Positions 1 through 7,524 of a stretch of 21,843 nucleotides of DNA are shown here, piece after piece. Every line of letters starts with the position of its first letter. Within the stretch, counting starts at the first letter, position 1. This DNA comes from JBBRLG01 sp038231495 (GTDB lineage Bacteria > Planctomycetota > Planctomycetia > Gemmatales > Gemmataceae): positions 1-21,843 of the forward strand of contig JBBRLG010000047.1 in the NCBI GenBank assembly GCA_038231495.1, in the 5' to 3' direction. The translations under genes and the position numbers were made by a program. Below the pieces are notes generated by a model. That model did not search any database, had not been told where the DNA came from, and saw only the letters and a list, made by a program, of their open reading frames with translations.

Positions 1-143
1 GCGTAGGCGCGGTAGACGGCGACTTGGCCGTTGGCGATCTGGCCCGGCGAACCGAGGTATTGCCGAGCTACGCCCACACGCTTGGGGCCGCACTTGGCGA
101 AACGGCTTTCAGCCACGACGCGGATCGCGTCGTCGCTGCCCAG
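1..143 (-). pseudogene. IS701-like transposase remnant (partial, inactivated)
   Basis: Reading the minus strand beyond the stop of the ThuA-like gene, the same frame stays open to the window edge and gives a peptide containing VGVARQYLGSPGQIANGQVA. From memory this matches the conserved core of IS701/IS4-like DDE transposases (usual pattern VGVARQY-G--G---NCQV-V). The segment just before it reads VVAESRFAKCG where intact relatives read VVDETGF-KKG, so the first catalytic Asp appears replaced by Ala. No ATG start is present, and the similarity begins only about 15 bases after the neighbouring gene's TAG, so the N-terminal part is missing. I read it as a dead 5'-truncated insertion-sequence fragment that continues beyond the window. 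A live transposase with an unusual start is less likely. Confidence 0.6.
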
Positions 144-158
144 TCGACAAAGGCAACG

Positions 159-986
159 CTACTTCTTCGCCTCATACCCCGCCGCCGGTTTGCCGTCGTC
201 GGTCAGGTGGCCGGTCGCCCACAGCAGGCCGCGCGTCACCAAATCCAGGTAGCGGTCGTCGGCCACCGTCTCGTTGTTGTGGCCCAGCGTCGTGCAGAAG
301 ACGCGCGTGTTCTTGCCATACGTGTTGGTCCAGGTGACGACGGCCTCGTCCTTGGCCTGCTTACCCTTGGCCAGCGGGTGGGCCGTTTCCAGCACCTTAC
401 CGGTGATGTTGTTGTAAAGCTCCTCCTTGATCGTCGTCCATTCGGGCAAGCCCTTCGCAATCGGGCTGTCCTTGTCCACGTAGGTGACGGCGATCGGTTC
501 CTGGGCGCCGTGGCCGGTCGTTTGCAGGCCGGTGAACTCGAACCACGGCGTGGCGGTCTTGGGCCAGCCCTCGCTGCGGTAGCAGTGCATGCCGCAGTGC
601 AGAACCACGCCGGGCACGCCATCGCGGTGCGGCTTGAGGATGGTGTTGATCGCGTCCAGTTCCTTTACGTCCGCGGCGCATTCGTCGTGGATGATAACGT
701 CAAAATCCTTCGCCCAGTCGGCGTTGGTGTAGACCGGGTTTAGGTGCTTGGTGCCGGTGTCCTTGTCGTAGGCGATCGTCACCTCGACGTTGGCGCGGAC
801 GGCGATGCCCTTGGCCAAGATGTCCTTCTGCTTGGCGTAGTCGTGGCAGCAGCCGCCGATGACGAGCAGCGCGCGGATGGGCTTGGCGACCGGCTTTTCC
901 GCGGCCGGCTTGTCCTTATCGGCCGCGGGGACCAGGGGGGACAATAGGGCCAGGGCGGCCAGGCCGGCGAGGAGGGTGCGTCGCAT
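159..986 (-). CDS. Secreted ThuA-like domain protein
   Basis: This encodes 275 residues. The start chosen is MRRTLLAGLAALALLSPL, because a GGAG ribosome site lies about 8 bases upstream and a signal peptide follows at once (hydrophobic core about residues 4-18, likely cut near VPAA). A longer in-frame start at 1022 would bury the signal peptide. The mature part has the ThuA/class I glutamine-amidotransferase-like fold pattern: RALLVIGGCCHDY near the start, DVIIHDECA, then VVLHCGMHCYRS, and RGLLWATGHL near the end. ThuA-like proteins in planctomycetes are widespread, usually exported, and often near sugar-degradation genes; their reaction is generally unknown. I see no classical amidotransferase triad and claim none. 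The length is normal. The stop is followed immediately by a transposase remnant, so the gene's 3' flank has been disrupted but its C-terminus looks complete. Confidence 0.8.
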   Translation of the reverse strand: MRRTLLAGLAALALLSPLVPAADKDKPAAEKPVAKPIRALLVIGGCCHDYAKQKDILAKGIAVRANVEVTIAYDKDTGTKHLNPVYTNADWAKDFDVIIHDECAADVKELDAINTILKPHRDGVPGVVLHCGMHCYRSEGWPKTATPWFEFTGLQTTGHGAQEPIAVTYVDKDSPIAKGLPEWTTIKEELYNNITGKVLETAHPLAKGKQAKDEAVVTWTNTYGKNTRVFCTTLGHNNETVADDRYLDLVTRGLLWATGHLTDDGKPAAGYEAKK

Positions 987-1081
987 GGGTGCTCTCCAGG
1001 TGAAACCAGCGGGAGACCGCAAAGCGCTAAACGTTCAGAATCTTCTAGTACGCACGCGGCTTGGTCTCACCAATTTCCTTG

Positions 1082-1102
1082 CCGTCGCTAAGCTAGCGAC
1101 GG
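1082..1102. repeat. Inverted repeat, 9-bp perfect arms
   Basis: The arm CCGTCGCTA (1082-1090) is matched by TAGCGACGG (1094-1102), with loop AGC. It is immediately followed by a longer hairpin at 1106-1148, so the two form a tandem structured element. It resembles small dispersed repeats common between planctomycete genes; the function is unknown. Confidence 0.7.
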
Positions 1103-1105
1103 AAA

Positions 1106-1148
1106 CGCCGGGCGCGACTGGCAGTGTGACCGCCAGTCGCGCCCGGCG
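1106..1148. repeat. Inverted repeat, 17-bp perfect arms
   Basis: Positions 1106-1122 (CGCCGGGCGCGACTGGC) and 1132-1148 are perfect reverse complements around a 9-base loop. No T-run follows on either side, so it does not look like a standard intrinsic terminator. A stem this long and GC-rich would form readily in RNA. Confidence 0.8.
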
Positions 1149-1295
1149 CAAATTAGGAATCGCGATAGCACGCAAAAGACACTAAAGCGATTGGTCACAC
1201 AACTCGTAAATCGCTTGGAAGCGTAGGTGGGCAATGATCCACATGCCTCAGCCCACAACCGCTTCGGCGTGGAATGACAAATCGATCGCCATTAT

Positions 1296-2480
1296 TTACG
1301 GCGGATAAGTGAAAACCTGCCATCCCCAGGAAACACCGGCGTAGACAGTTGCCGTGTTAGGGGCGGTTTTTTGGATCAAATAGGCTTCGGCGTAAAAGTG
1401 CGGCGTATCACCCGAAGCGAAATAAGGGCCTTGAGGGGTGTCTGCGAATCCTGTATCGTTGGCAATTCCTGCATCATCATAAAAGGGCCTATCTGCATTG
1501 GGGGCCGCGTCTATTTTTCTATATTCAGCAACAATTCGGCCATCCGTGGAATAATTAGCAGTCATGATTTGAATCCAATGTAAATTGGTAGTAGGATCGC
1601 CGGCGTGAGGTGAATATTCCATATGAAATTGGAGACCGGCAACGGGCGCGCCGTCATTAAACGTGCCGATATAGGCTTGATCAGTATGGGCAATTAAAGA
1701 GTTGTCCGACAAACCTTGGGGGCTTTGTGTGAACTTCCAATAGCTAAAGTCAGACTTACTTACCGTAACCTCAAAGGCAGTTGAGATACTAGTGATGGCT
1801 ATTGGATAGTTTGGGACGTTGGCATATTTGTGATCGGCATTCCGATAACTGGCCATGCCTTCTGTTCCAAAGAATGTAATAGCCGGCACCCCCGCCGTCC
1901 AAACAACATCGTAGGGCGTCCCAGGATAGTTCTTGGTGAGGAAAGAACTACTCCAATTGCCGCCGCCACCAGGTGCTCCGCCGCCACCAGGTGCTCCGCC
2001 GCCACCAGGTGCTCCGCCGCCACCAGGTACTCCGCCATCACCAGGCGGTTGGTAAAAAGCGTACCGACCGTTCGGAATTTTCGGAAGAGTCACCGATACT
2101 TTTTGTGCTGCCACCCACGATTGGACCATGCGAGCCAGGGCATCGACACTCGCCGTATTTGTAGAATACGTTGATGTTTGAGCCAGGCCTGTTGCAGTTA
2201 CGGTCTGGTGTGTCGGAGAACTGGACCCTGAACCGGCGGAACCGCCCCCATGACTGCTACCCTGACCTGATTGCCCAGGGGTAAAAGAACTAGGATGGTT
2301 TGCAGTCCGGTTGTTGCCGAAGATTTCGCCACGGACCGTGGAGCGAAATAAATCGTCAATATTGAATTCACCGAACGGGCGAATTACATCCCCGCTGAAG
2401 CTGAAAGGGCCAAGGGTGGTTGGTGTGCAACGATCCTCCAACAACTCAAGCAGCAGCTTCACAAACTTGATCGGCTTCAA
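1296..2480 (-). CDS. Exported glycine-rich protein with planctomycete LEDR motif
   Basis: This encodes 394 residues of unknown function. The N-terminus is MKPIKFVKLLLELLEDRCTP; the L-E-x-L-E-D-R-x-x-P motif is a recurring N-terminal signature of large exported planctomycete proteins (known pattern, mechanism not established). The start must be TTG: upstream in frame there is a stop within five codons and no ATG or GTG, while AAGGA lies upstream at a usable distance. Residues 68-90 are Ser/Gly-rich and residues 147-174 are a GAPGGG hexapeptide repeat, probably a flexible linker. The C-terminal part (about 175-394) is rich in Tyr, Trp and beta-type sequence and looks like an independent folded domain I do not recognise. 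It follows the lipoprotein-like gene by 43 bases on the same strand, so the two are probably co-transcribed. Codon use is less GC-biased than in the neighbours. Confidence 0.7.
   Translation of the reverse strand: MKPIKFVKLLLELLEDRCTPTTLGPFSFSGDVIRPFGEFNIDDLFRSTVRGEIFGNNRTANHPSSFTPGQSGQGSSHGGGSAGSGSSSPTHQTVTATGLAQTSTYSTNTASVDALARMVQSWVAAQKVSVTLPKIPNGRYAFYQPPGDGGVPGGGGAPGGGGAPGGGGAPGGGGNWSSSFLTKNYPGTPYDVVWTAGVPAITFFGTEGMASYRNADHKYANVPNYPIAITSISTAFEVTVSKSDFSYWKFTQSPQGLSDNSLIAHTDQAYIGTFNDGAPVAGLQFHMEYSPHAGDPTTNLHWIQIMTANYSTDGRIVAEYRKIDAAPNADRPFYDDAGIANDTGFADTPQGPYFASGDTPHFYAEAYLIQKTAPNTATVYAGVSWGWQVFTYPP
1960..2044. repeat. 18-bp tandem repeat inside the glycine-rich gene
   Basis: Three identical 18-base units (CCGCCGCCACCAGGTGCT on the plus strand) run from 1960 to 2013. 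A fourth with one change (2014-2031) and a partial fifth follow. Each unit encodes six residues of the GAPGGG repeat, so copy-number changes keep the reading frame. Such tracts vary in length by slippage. Confidence 0.9.
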
Positions 2481-2523
2481 TTTGGGGAGTCCTTAATCCA
2501 AAGTGCAAATTGAAATTATGCTC

Positions 2524-3165
2524 CTACTTGATCTCAATTTCTACTGGATCCGTCCGTACTCTACCTTGCCAAATTTCTCTGCCATCTGGGTAGCGCTTCA
2601 CTTCCTTGTTCGCATACCAAAACTCCACCGCATATCTCCCAGGTTGAAGGTCGTGTGCCCCCCAACCTCCTCCCCCTCCGTACCCGTCCTCGCCGCAAAG
2701 CGACAGCGCCCCCCCCGGCCTGCGATAAAGTCTTGCCTTATACTGATCGACCGTAAAACTCGACCCAGATACTATCCAAGGCGTTAGGGTTTGTGCGCGC
2801 CGCGATGAAATTCTTCCAAACCCAATCGGCACGGCCTTCCCGTCTCGGGTCAGGCGGGGTATTGGGCAAGTATCAAAAAGGTAGAAGCAGACCTGACGTT
2901 CTCCGCAGTTTCGGATATGAAGCTCCAGTTTGATCGGGGTTTCTTTGCCTTCTTCCGGTATCCTCCAAATGCGATCAGTTACTGTCGTAAACTCGATGTC
3001 ATCCACTTTACGAATGGGAATATCGGAATAGTCATCCTCAATCGGCGCGGCAACGTTGCGCGCATCGGCCTGTTCACCCGTCAAGTCTACTGAACAACCG
3101 ACTGCGAAAAGCGTGGCACAGGCAGTTGCGGTCAAGACTGAACAGCATATTAAGGGACGCGGCAT
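2524..3165 (-). CDS. Exported protein, possible lipoprotein, unknown function
   Basis: This encodes 213 residues. The start MPRPLICCSVLTATACATLF was chosen because AAGGGAG and AGGGAG ribosome sites lie just upstream and a signal peptide begins at once. The open frame continues far upstream, but that part is arginine-rich and shows no coding character. The hydrophobic segment ends FAVGCSVDL, a loose lipobox with Ala rather than Leu at -3, so lipid attachment at Cys is possible but not certain. The mature protein is beta-rich: LELHIRNCGERQVCFYLFD in the middle, a GYGGGGGWG loop, then LQPGRYAVEFWYANKEVKR and a C-terminal DPVEIEIK strand. This suggests an immunoglobulin-like or similar sandwich fold. 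I recognise no family. It is the first gene of a probable two-gene transcript with the glycine-rich protein downstream. Confidence 0.7.
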   Translation of the reverse strand: MPRPLICCSVLTATACATLFAVGCSVDLTGEQADARNVAAPIEDDYSDIPIRKVDDIEFTTVTDRIWRIPEEGKETPIKLELHIRNCGERQVCFYLFDTCPIPRLTRDGKAVPIGFGRISSRRAQTLTPWIVSGSSFTVDQYKARLYRRPGGALSLCGEDGYGGGGGWGAHDLQPGRYAVEFWYANKEVKRYPDGREIWQGRVRTDPVEIEIK

Positions 3166-3463
3166 TCTCCCTACTCCCTTACTTAGGGTGGGCGAACACT
3201 CTTTTACACTTCTCTCAAATACCACGCCATGACATACGCCGATGGCGAACCGTCGTCCATGCTTGGTCATAACGAGTTGAGTATGATGGTGCTGTATCCG
3301 AAATGCAAGGGCAATTTGGGTTTTATTTTGATTTTCCCGAATCACCTTCCACTTACGATTGCCGTTGCCTCGCCTTGTCCGCCGGCGCGCGGTACTATCA
3401 GGGAAGAAGACGGTTCGCGCCATTGCCCCGGCGGTGAGATTGACGAAGGAGGTACTGCAAACC
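3166..3463. other. Divergent intergenic region, no gene seen
   Basis: These 298 bases separate two divergently transcribed genes and must hold both promoters. The left part is AT-rich (TTTTATTTTGATTTTCCC near 3320-3337). I could not pick -35/-10 pairs with normal spacing with any confidence. A strong Shine-Dalgarno AAGGAGG at 3446-3452 serves the plus-strand gene. Confidence 0.5.
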
Positions 3464-6043
3464 ATGACCGCAGTCAAACGCACGGGAATCGTGGCACTCC
3501 TCCTGCTCGCCGGCATCGCCGCCGCGGTCCTGAGCGCACGGACAAGTACGGCTCCCGCCGAGTCCGCGAACGATGACCCGGCGACGGGCCTCGACCGCCA
3601 CGGCGACCCGCTGCCCGAAAACGCCGTTGCCCGCCTCGGCACCGTGCGGCTGCGCCAGGGCGGCCCGGTGCTGGCGTTGACGTTCGCGCGCGACGGCCAG
3701 GCGTTAGCGTCCATCGACTACGAGATGAAATTGCGGCTGTGGCAGGTGCCTTCCGGCAAGGCGCTCGCCAAGTTGCCGAATCTGCCGGCGGTGCCGGAGT
3801 CGGGTCGCATCCAGGCGCTCGCGTTTGCCGACGACGGTAAGACGATGGCCGTCGCGGACGACGTGGGCGGCATGGGTCAGGGCAGAATTTCCTTTTACGA
3901 TTTCAGTCCCGGTCGGCCGGGCGCGCAACGGCCACCCGCGTTGGGCAAGAACCGCTTTCACTTCAAAATCGGGGATGACATCCCGATTTTTCTCACCTTC
4001 CTGCCGGACGGCAACCTCCTGGGCGGCACCCGCGAGGGGCGCGTCTACCTCTGGGATCTGGACGGCAAAGAAATCCGGCGTTTCGGCAACGTCGGCGCGG
4101 TGGTGCAAAAAACCTTCGCCGTATCGACGGATGGCAAGAAGATCGCCATCGCCGGACGCGCCGCCGACGTGACGGCATCGACCACCGACGTGACGGTATG
4201 GGACGTGTCGAAGGGCGTTGAATTGAACCGGTTGACCGGCCACCTTAACGTCAGCTCGATGGCCTTTACGCCGGACGGCAAGACGCTGGCCGTCGGCGAT
4301 GGAACCAACACGATCCGCCTGTGGGATGTGGCCGCGCGGAAGGTAACGGCCACCCTGGTCGGCAAAAAAGCCAGCGACCAGACACGCGGCGTCGATGACG
4401 CGATTACCGGGCTGGCGTTTACGCCGGACGGCAAGACACTGCTTTCGGTCGGCGACTACGGGGACGGCACCGTCCGCGTCTGGGACGTGGAAGCGGGCAA
4501 GGAGCGTCGGCAGTTCAAGGGGCAGTTGGGCGACAGCAAGCTGCTGGCGCTGGCGCCCGACGGCAAGACGGCGGCCGTCACCGGCATGAATGCGACGATC
4601 CGCCTGTGGGACGTGGCGACCGGCAAGGCGCTGGACGCCAACCTGGGTTCGCAGGGTTCGGTCTACGCCGTTGCCGTGGCCCCGGACGGCAAGCAAGTCG
4701 CCGCCGCCGGTTCGGACGGGGTAGTCCGTTTGTATGACCGGGCCACCGGTAAAGAGTTGCGCTCCTTCCGTGCTCACGGATCGCAGATTTTTAGCCTGGC
4801 ATTCTCGGCCGACGGCAAGCACCTGTTCACGTCCGGCGCTTACGAGCCGGCCAAGCTGTGGGATCTGGACGAGTTGAAGGAAATCCGGTCGTTCGCCGGG
4901 GCGCTCGGCAGTGTTCGCGGCGTGAACCGCCTGGCTCTGTCGCCCGACGGCAAAAAGGTTGTCCTGACGACCAACGAGCCGGCGGTCCAGCTGGTGGACG
5001 TGGCGACCGGCAAGGTCGAGCAGACGTTGGCCAAGGCCCTCATCGACCAGGTCGCGTTTTCGCCTGACGGCAAGCGGCTGGTAGGCGGCGGTTTCGACAA
5101 AACGGTCCACGCCTGGGACGTGGCGACCGGCAAGGAATTGTGGGCGGCGGCGAACGGCAACACGATCGCCTCGGTCGCCTTCACGCCGGACGGCCGGCAG
5201 GTGGTGACCGGGATGTACGCCGGCCAGTTTCTCGTCTTCGACGCGACCAACGGAGTGCAGGCGCAGGCGATCCAAAGCCAGTGCGGGACGGTGCGCACGG
5301 TGGCAGTGTCGCCGGACGGCAGGTTGCTCGCGGTGGGCGGCGATTCGCCAACCGTTTTCCTGTACGACCTGGCGACGGGCCAGCTGGTGCAACAGCTTAC
5401 CGGCCACGCCGGTAACGTCTGGTCCGTGACGTTCGCGCCCGACGGCCGTTCGCTGGTGTCGGGCAGCTTCGACGCGACGGCGTTGGTGTGGGACTTGACC
5501 GGCAAGGAGTTGGCGCAGAAGCAGCGTGCGCCGCTGACCGACGCCGAGTTGGACGCGCGCTGGGCGGCCCTCGGTAACCCGCAGTCCGAAGAAGCGTACA
5601 AAGCGGTGCTGTCGCTGGCGAACGCGCCGAAACAGGCCGCGCCGTTCCTGCGGAAACAACTGGGCCAGAGCGACCCGGCTGACGCGAAGGCGGTCGCAAA
5701 GTTGCTCGCGGAACTGGACGACGACAAGTTCGAGGTGCGCCAAAAAGCGTCGCAGGCGCTGGCGCGGCTGGGCAAGGCCATCGAGCGCGACTTGTGGGGC
5801 GAACGGGAGGCGACGGAATCGGCCGAGGTGCGCCGCCGGGTGGACACGCTGCTCGACAAGCTGACCGGCGGCGCCGGCGTGGCAAAGGTGGACGAGCGGG
5901 TGCGCGGGCGGCGGCTCGTGGCGGTGCTGGAGTTGGCGGCAACCGCGGAGACGAAGGAGCTGCTCGAACACCTGGCCAAGAAAGGCGCGTCGGAGGAATT
6001 GCGGCAGTACGCCAAGGACGCGCTGGTGCGGCTGGCTCGGTAA
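3464..6043 (+). CDS. Membrane-anchored WD40 double-propeller protein with HEAT-like C-terminus
   Basis: This encodes 859 residues. The start MTAVKRTGIVALLLLAGIAA sits 11 bases after AAGGAGG. Residues 8-24 form one hydrophobic helix, a signal anchor or uncleaved signal peptide. From about residue 60 to 690 I count about 14 WD40-type blades, marked by repeated FTPDGKTLAV-like turns and LWDVATGK-like strands, which suggests two seven-bladed propellers. Residues about 700-859 are alpha-helical (KFEVRQKASQALARLGKAIE, ELRQYAKDALVRLAR) and resemble HEAT repeats. WD40 propellers are protein-interaction platforms; large exported ones are typical of Gemmataceae, and the partner here is unknown. No kinase or sigma-factor domain is fused. 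Highly repetitive codons such as GACGGCAAG give long open antisense frames, which I do not treat as genes. Confidence 0.9.
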   Translation: MTAVKRTGIVALLLLAGIAAAVLSARTSTAPAESANDDPATGLDRHGDPLPENAVARLGTVRLRQGGPVLALTFARDGQALASIDYEMKLRLWQVPSGKALAKLPNLPAVPESGRIQALAFADDGKTMAVADDVGGMGQGRISFYDFSPGRPGAQRPPALGKNRFHFKIGDDIPIFLTFLPDGNLLGGTREGRVYLWDLDGKEIRRFGNVGAVVQKTFAVSTDGKKIAIAGRAADVTASTTDVTVWDVSKGVELNRLTGHLNVSSMAFTPDGKTLAVGDGTNTIRLWDVAARKVTATLVGKKASDQTRGVDDAITGLAFTPDGKTLLSVGDYGDGTVRVWDVEAGKERRQFKGQLGDSKLLALAPDGKTAAVTGMNATIRLWDVATGKALDANLGSQGSVYAVAVAPDGKQVAAAGSDGVVRLYDRATGKELRSFRAHGSQIFSLAFSADGKHLFTSGAYEPAKLWDLDELKEIRSFAGALGSVRGVNRLALSPDGKKVVLTTNEPAVQLVDVATGKVEQTLAKALIDQVAFSPDGKRLVGGGFDKTVHAWDVATGKELWAAANGNTIASVAFTPDGRQVVTGMYAGQFLVFDATNGVQAQAIQSQCGTVRTVAVSPDGRLLAVGGDSPTVFLYDLATGQLVQQLTGHAGNVWSVTFAPDGRSLVSGSFDATALVWDLTGKELAQKQRAPLTDAELDARWAALGNPQSEEAYKAVLSLANAPKQAAPFLRKQLGQSDPADAKAVAKLLAELDDDKFEVRQKASQALARLGKAIERDLWGEREATESAEVRRRVDTLLDKLTGGAGVAKVDERVRGRRLVAVLELAATAETKELLEHLAKKGASEELRQYAKDALVRLAR

Positions 6044-6160
6044 CTGAAAGCGGAATTCACCGCGGAGAACGCAGCGCGCGGACCACGACGGTTTGCTCGA
6101 ACTGCTTCAAATCCAACTTGCTCATTCCATGCTCCGGAATGACACCGCGTTGTCAGCAGC

Positions 6161-6181
6161 GCTCCCTGACGGTCGCGGCTC
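6161..6181. repeat. Single arm of a dispersed 21-bp repeat
   Basis: The sequence GCTCCCTGACGGTCGCGGCT plus a following C is identical to 16779-16799, where it forms one arm of a 24-bp hairpin before tgt. Here only one arm is clear. It sits between the convergent WD40 and acetyltransferase genes, in a gap with no other feature I can support. Confidence 0.8.
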
Positions 6182-6206
6182 TGACGGGCGAGACCCTTGC
6201 GTTGTT

Positions 6207-6692
6207 TCACTGCGCTGCCGTCGCCTGCAACTTCTTGCGGAACACCACCAGGTCGTCGCCGTCGCTGTAATAATCCTTCAGCACGCCCGTCACTTCGTAA
6301 TGGTGCTTCAAGTAAAACTTCCGCGTCAATTCGTAGTACGGCAGCCCCGACGTTTCGATGAAGAGCACGCGGCCGTTGCGCTGCTTGATGTCGTTTTCGA
6401 CGTAGCGCAATAGCTCGCCGCCGATGCCGCGCGCCTGCGTCGCCTTGTTGACGGCGATCCAGTACAGGTACCACGTCCGGTCGGTCATCGCGGCGGGCGC
6501 GTAATAGGCGTAACCCTGGACTTCGCCGTGGCGGTCGTCGGTGACGCAAAAGTGGTCGTGCTGGTGGTTGTAGGCGAAGTAGTCGGCGAGGACTTCCTTC
6601 AGGGCGACGATCTCGTGCGATTTGAACACGCCGGTGGCCTCGGTCAGCGTCACCAGGGTCGGCGTGTCGGCGGCCAGCGCGGCGCGAATCAT
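6207..6692 (-). CDS. GNAT-family N-acetyltransferase
   Basis: This encodes 161 residues with the GNAT layout: MIRAALAADTPTLVTLTEAT at the start, a central beta-strand pair (GYAYYAP, WYLYWIAVN), then the acetyl-CoA pyrophosphate-binding motif Q86-A-R-G-I-G91 followed by GELLRYVE. A later strand and helix (VLFIETSGLPYYELTRKFYLK) complete the fold. The enzyme should transfer an acetyl group from acetyl-CoA to an amine; the substrate cannot be read from sequence. The start is ATG with GAGGAA about 6-11 bases upstream, and length is normal for the family. It faces the WD40 gene and is divergent from the zinc-ribbon genes. It is cytoplasmic, as no signal peptide or TM segment is visible. Confidence 0.9.
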   Translation of the reverse strand: MIRAALAADTPTLVTLTEATGVFKSHEIVALKEVLADYFAYNHQHDHFCVTDDRHGEVQGYAYYAPAAMTDRTWYLYWIAVNKATQARGIGGELLRYVENDIKQRNGRVLFIETSGLPYYELTRKFYLKHHYEVTGVLKDYYSDGDDLVVFRKKLQATAAQ

Positions 6693-6705
6693 GGGTTATT
6701 CCTCG

Positions 6706-6734
6706 TTGGAAGCGGGTCGGGCGTCGGCTACAAT
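6706..6734 (+). promoter_or_regulatory. Sigma70-type promoter for the zinc-ribbon cluster
   Basis: TTGGAA at 6706-6711 and TACAAT at 6729-6734 are separated by exactly 17 bases. Transcription would start near 6741, giving a leader of about 74 bases that contains a GCCGCTTGCGGC repeat. The -35 box lies just upstream of the divergent acetyltransferase start. Confidence 0.5.
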
Positions 6735-6764
6735 CTTCCATGCTAGCAAATAGGGAGCCGTTTT

Positions 6765-6776
6765 GCCGCTTGCGGC
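6765..6776. repeat. GCCGCTTGCGGC boundary repeat, copy 1
   Basis: This is a 12-base near-palindrome (GCCGC, TT, GCGGC) in the leader of the first zinc-ribbon gene. The wider block TTGCCGCTTGCGGCTTTGC is identical at 15242-15260. See the finding on this repeat family. Confidence 0.8.
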
Positions 6777-6814
6777 TTTGCCACGCCGCCTTTGTCCACG
6801 GGAGCCGCTTGCCC

Positions 6815-7399
6815 ATGCCACTCGTCATCCGCTGCGAACACTGCCAGGCACCGTTGAAACTGCCCGAAGAGTTTGTCGGGCGGTCGGTCCGCTGCCCCTC
6901 CTGCCAACAGGAGTTCGTCGCCAAGGAGGACCCGGTACGACCACCGCCGCGGCGCGAGGAACCGGAAGACCAACCCGACCCCGACGACGACCGCGGCCGC
7001 CCCCCGCGCCGCCGGGACGACGAGGACGACCGGCCGGCCCGCAGCCGTTCGGACGACTACGACGAGGACGACCGATCGCGCCGCCGTCTTCGACGGGGCT
7101 ATTACGGCGACGGCGAGCGCACGGACCCGCACCGCGGCGGCGCCATTCAAACGCTGGGCATACTCAGCATGTGCCTCTTTTGCATGCCGATCATCTCCAT
7201 CACGATGGCGATTATTGCGCTCGTGATGGCCGGCACCGATTTGAGCCGGATGCGCGCCGGCTACATGGACCGCAGCGGCGAAGGCGCGACGAACACCGGC
7301 AAGACCTGTGCGATCATCGGCCTGATCGTGTCGGCTTGCTACTTGCTGGTGGTGTTTTGTTTTGTCTGCGCGGGCGGCGCTGGGGGAGGTCGGCATTAA
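6815..7399 (+). CDS. Zinc-ribbon membrane protein with DUF4190-like C-terminus (paralog 1)
   Basis: This encodes 194 residues. The start MPLVIRCEHC is supported by GGGAG about 10 bases upstream and by exact alignment with the starts of the next two genes. An N-terminal zinc ribbon has Cys7, Cys10, Cys27 and Cys30 (RCEHCQAPLKLPEEFVG then VRCPSCQQEF). Residues about 38-105 are a charged linker of Asp/Glu, Arg and Pro. The C-terminal part (about 106-190) holds two hydrophobic segments, GILSMCLFCMPIISITMAII and CAIIGLIVSACYLLVVFCF, split by a short conserved loop (DLSRMRAGYMDRSGEG), as in DUF4190. I infer an inner-membrane protein with a cytoplasmic zinc-binding head. The function is unknown. It is first of three tandem copies. 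Confidence 0.85.
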   Translation: MPLVIRCEHCQAPLKLPEEFVGRSVRCPSCQQEFVAKEDPVRPPPRREEPEDQPDPDDDRGRPPRRRDDEDDRPARSRSDDYDEDDRSRRRLRRGYYGDGERTDPHRGGAIQTLGILSMCLFCMPIISITMAIIALVMAGTDLSRMRAGYMDRSGEGATNTGKTCAIIGLIVSACYLLVVFCFVCAGGAGGGRH

Positions 7400-7524
7400 G
7401 CCGGTACGCGCAGCGATTGCGAAAAAAAGTCAAGACCGCTGACCCGCCGACGAAGTAAGCAGTAAGGACGGAAGGTCATCGCGCCGTCCGGTGAACGTCC
7501 GTGCCCCGGGAGACGAGTCGCGCC

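Larger units (their letters stand above)
987..1295. other. Intergenic gap with two tandem hairpins, no gene seen
   Basis: This gap lies between the start of the ThuA-like gene and the 3' end of the glycine-rich exported protein. I see no convincing coding frame. It holds two adjacent inverted repeats, listed separately, and otherwise unremarkable sequence. Confidence 0.6.

Noticed and set aside
1960..2044. CRISPR-like array
   Set aside because: The 18-base units are contiguous with no spacers and encode a Gly/Pro peptide repeat in frame.
2524..3714. N-terminal extension of the lipoprotein-like gene to 3714
   Set aside because: The extra part is Arg/Ser-rich without family features, overlaps the start of the opposing WD40 gene, and would bury the signal peptide at 3165.
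3704..5971. Long open frame antisense to the WD40 gene (755 codons), with others antisense to the UbiD-like, TPR/alpha-CTD and secDF genes
   Set aside because: They follow from GC-rich biased codons on the real strand. They are rich in Arg, His and Gly without recognisable domains, while the sense frames have clear families and ribosome sites.
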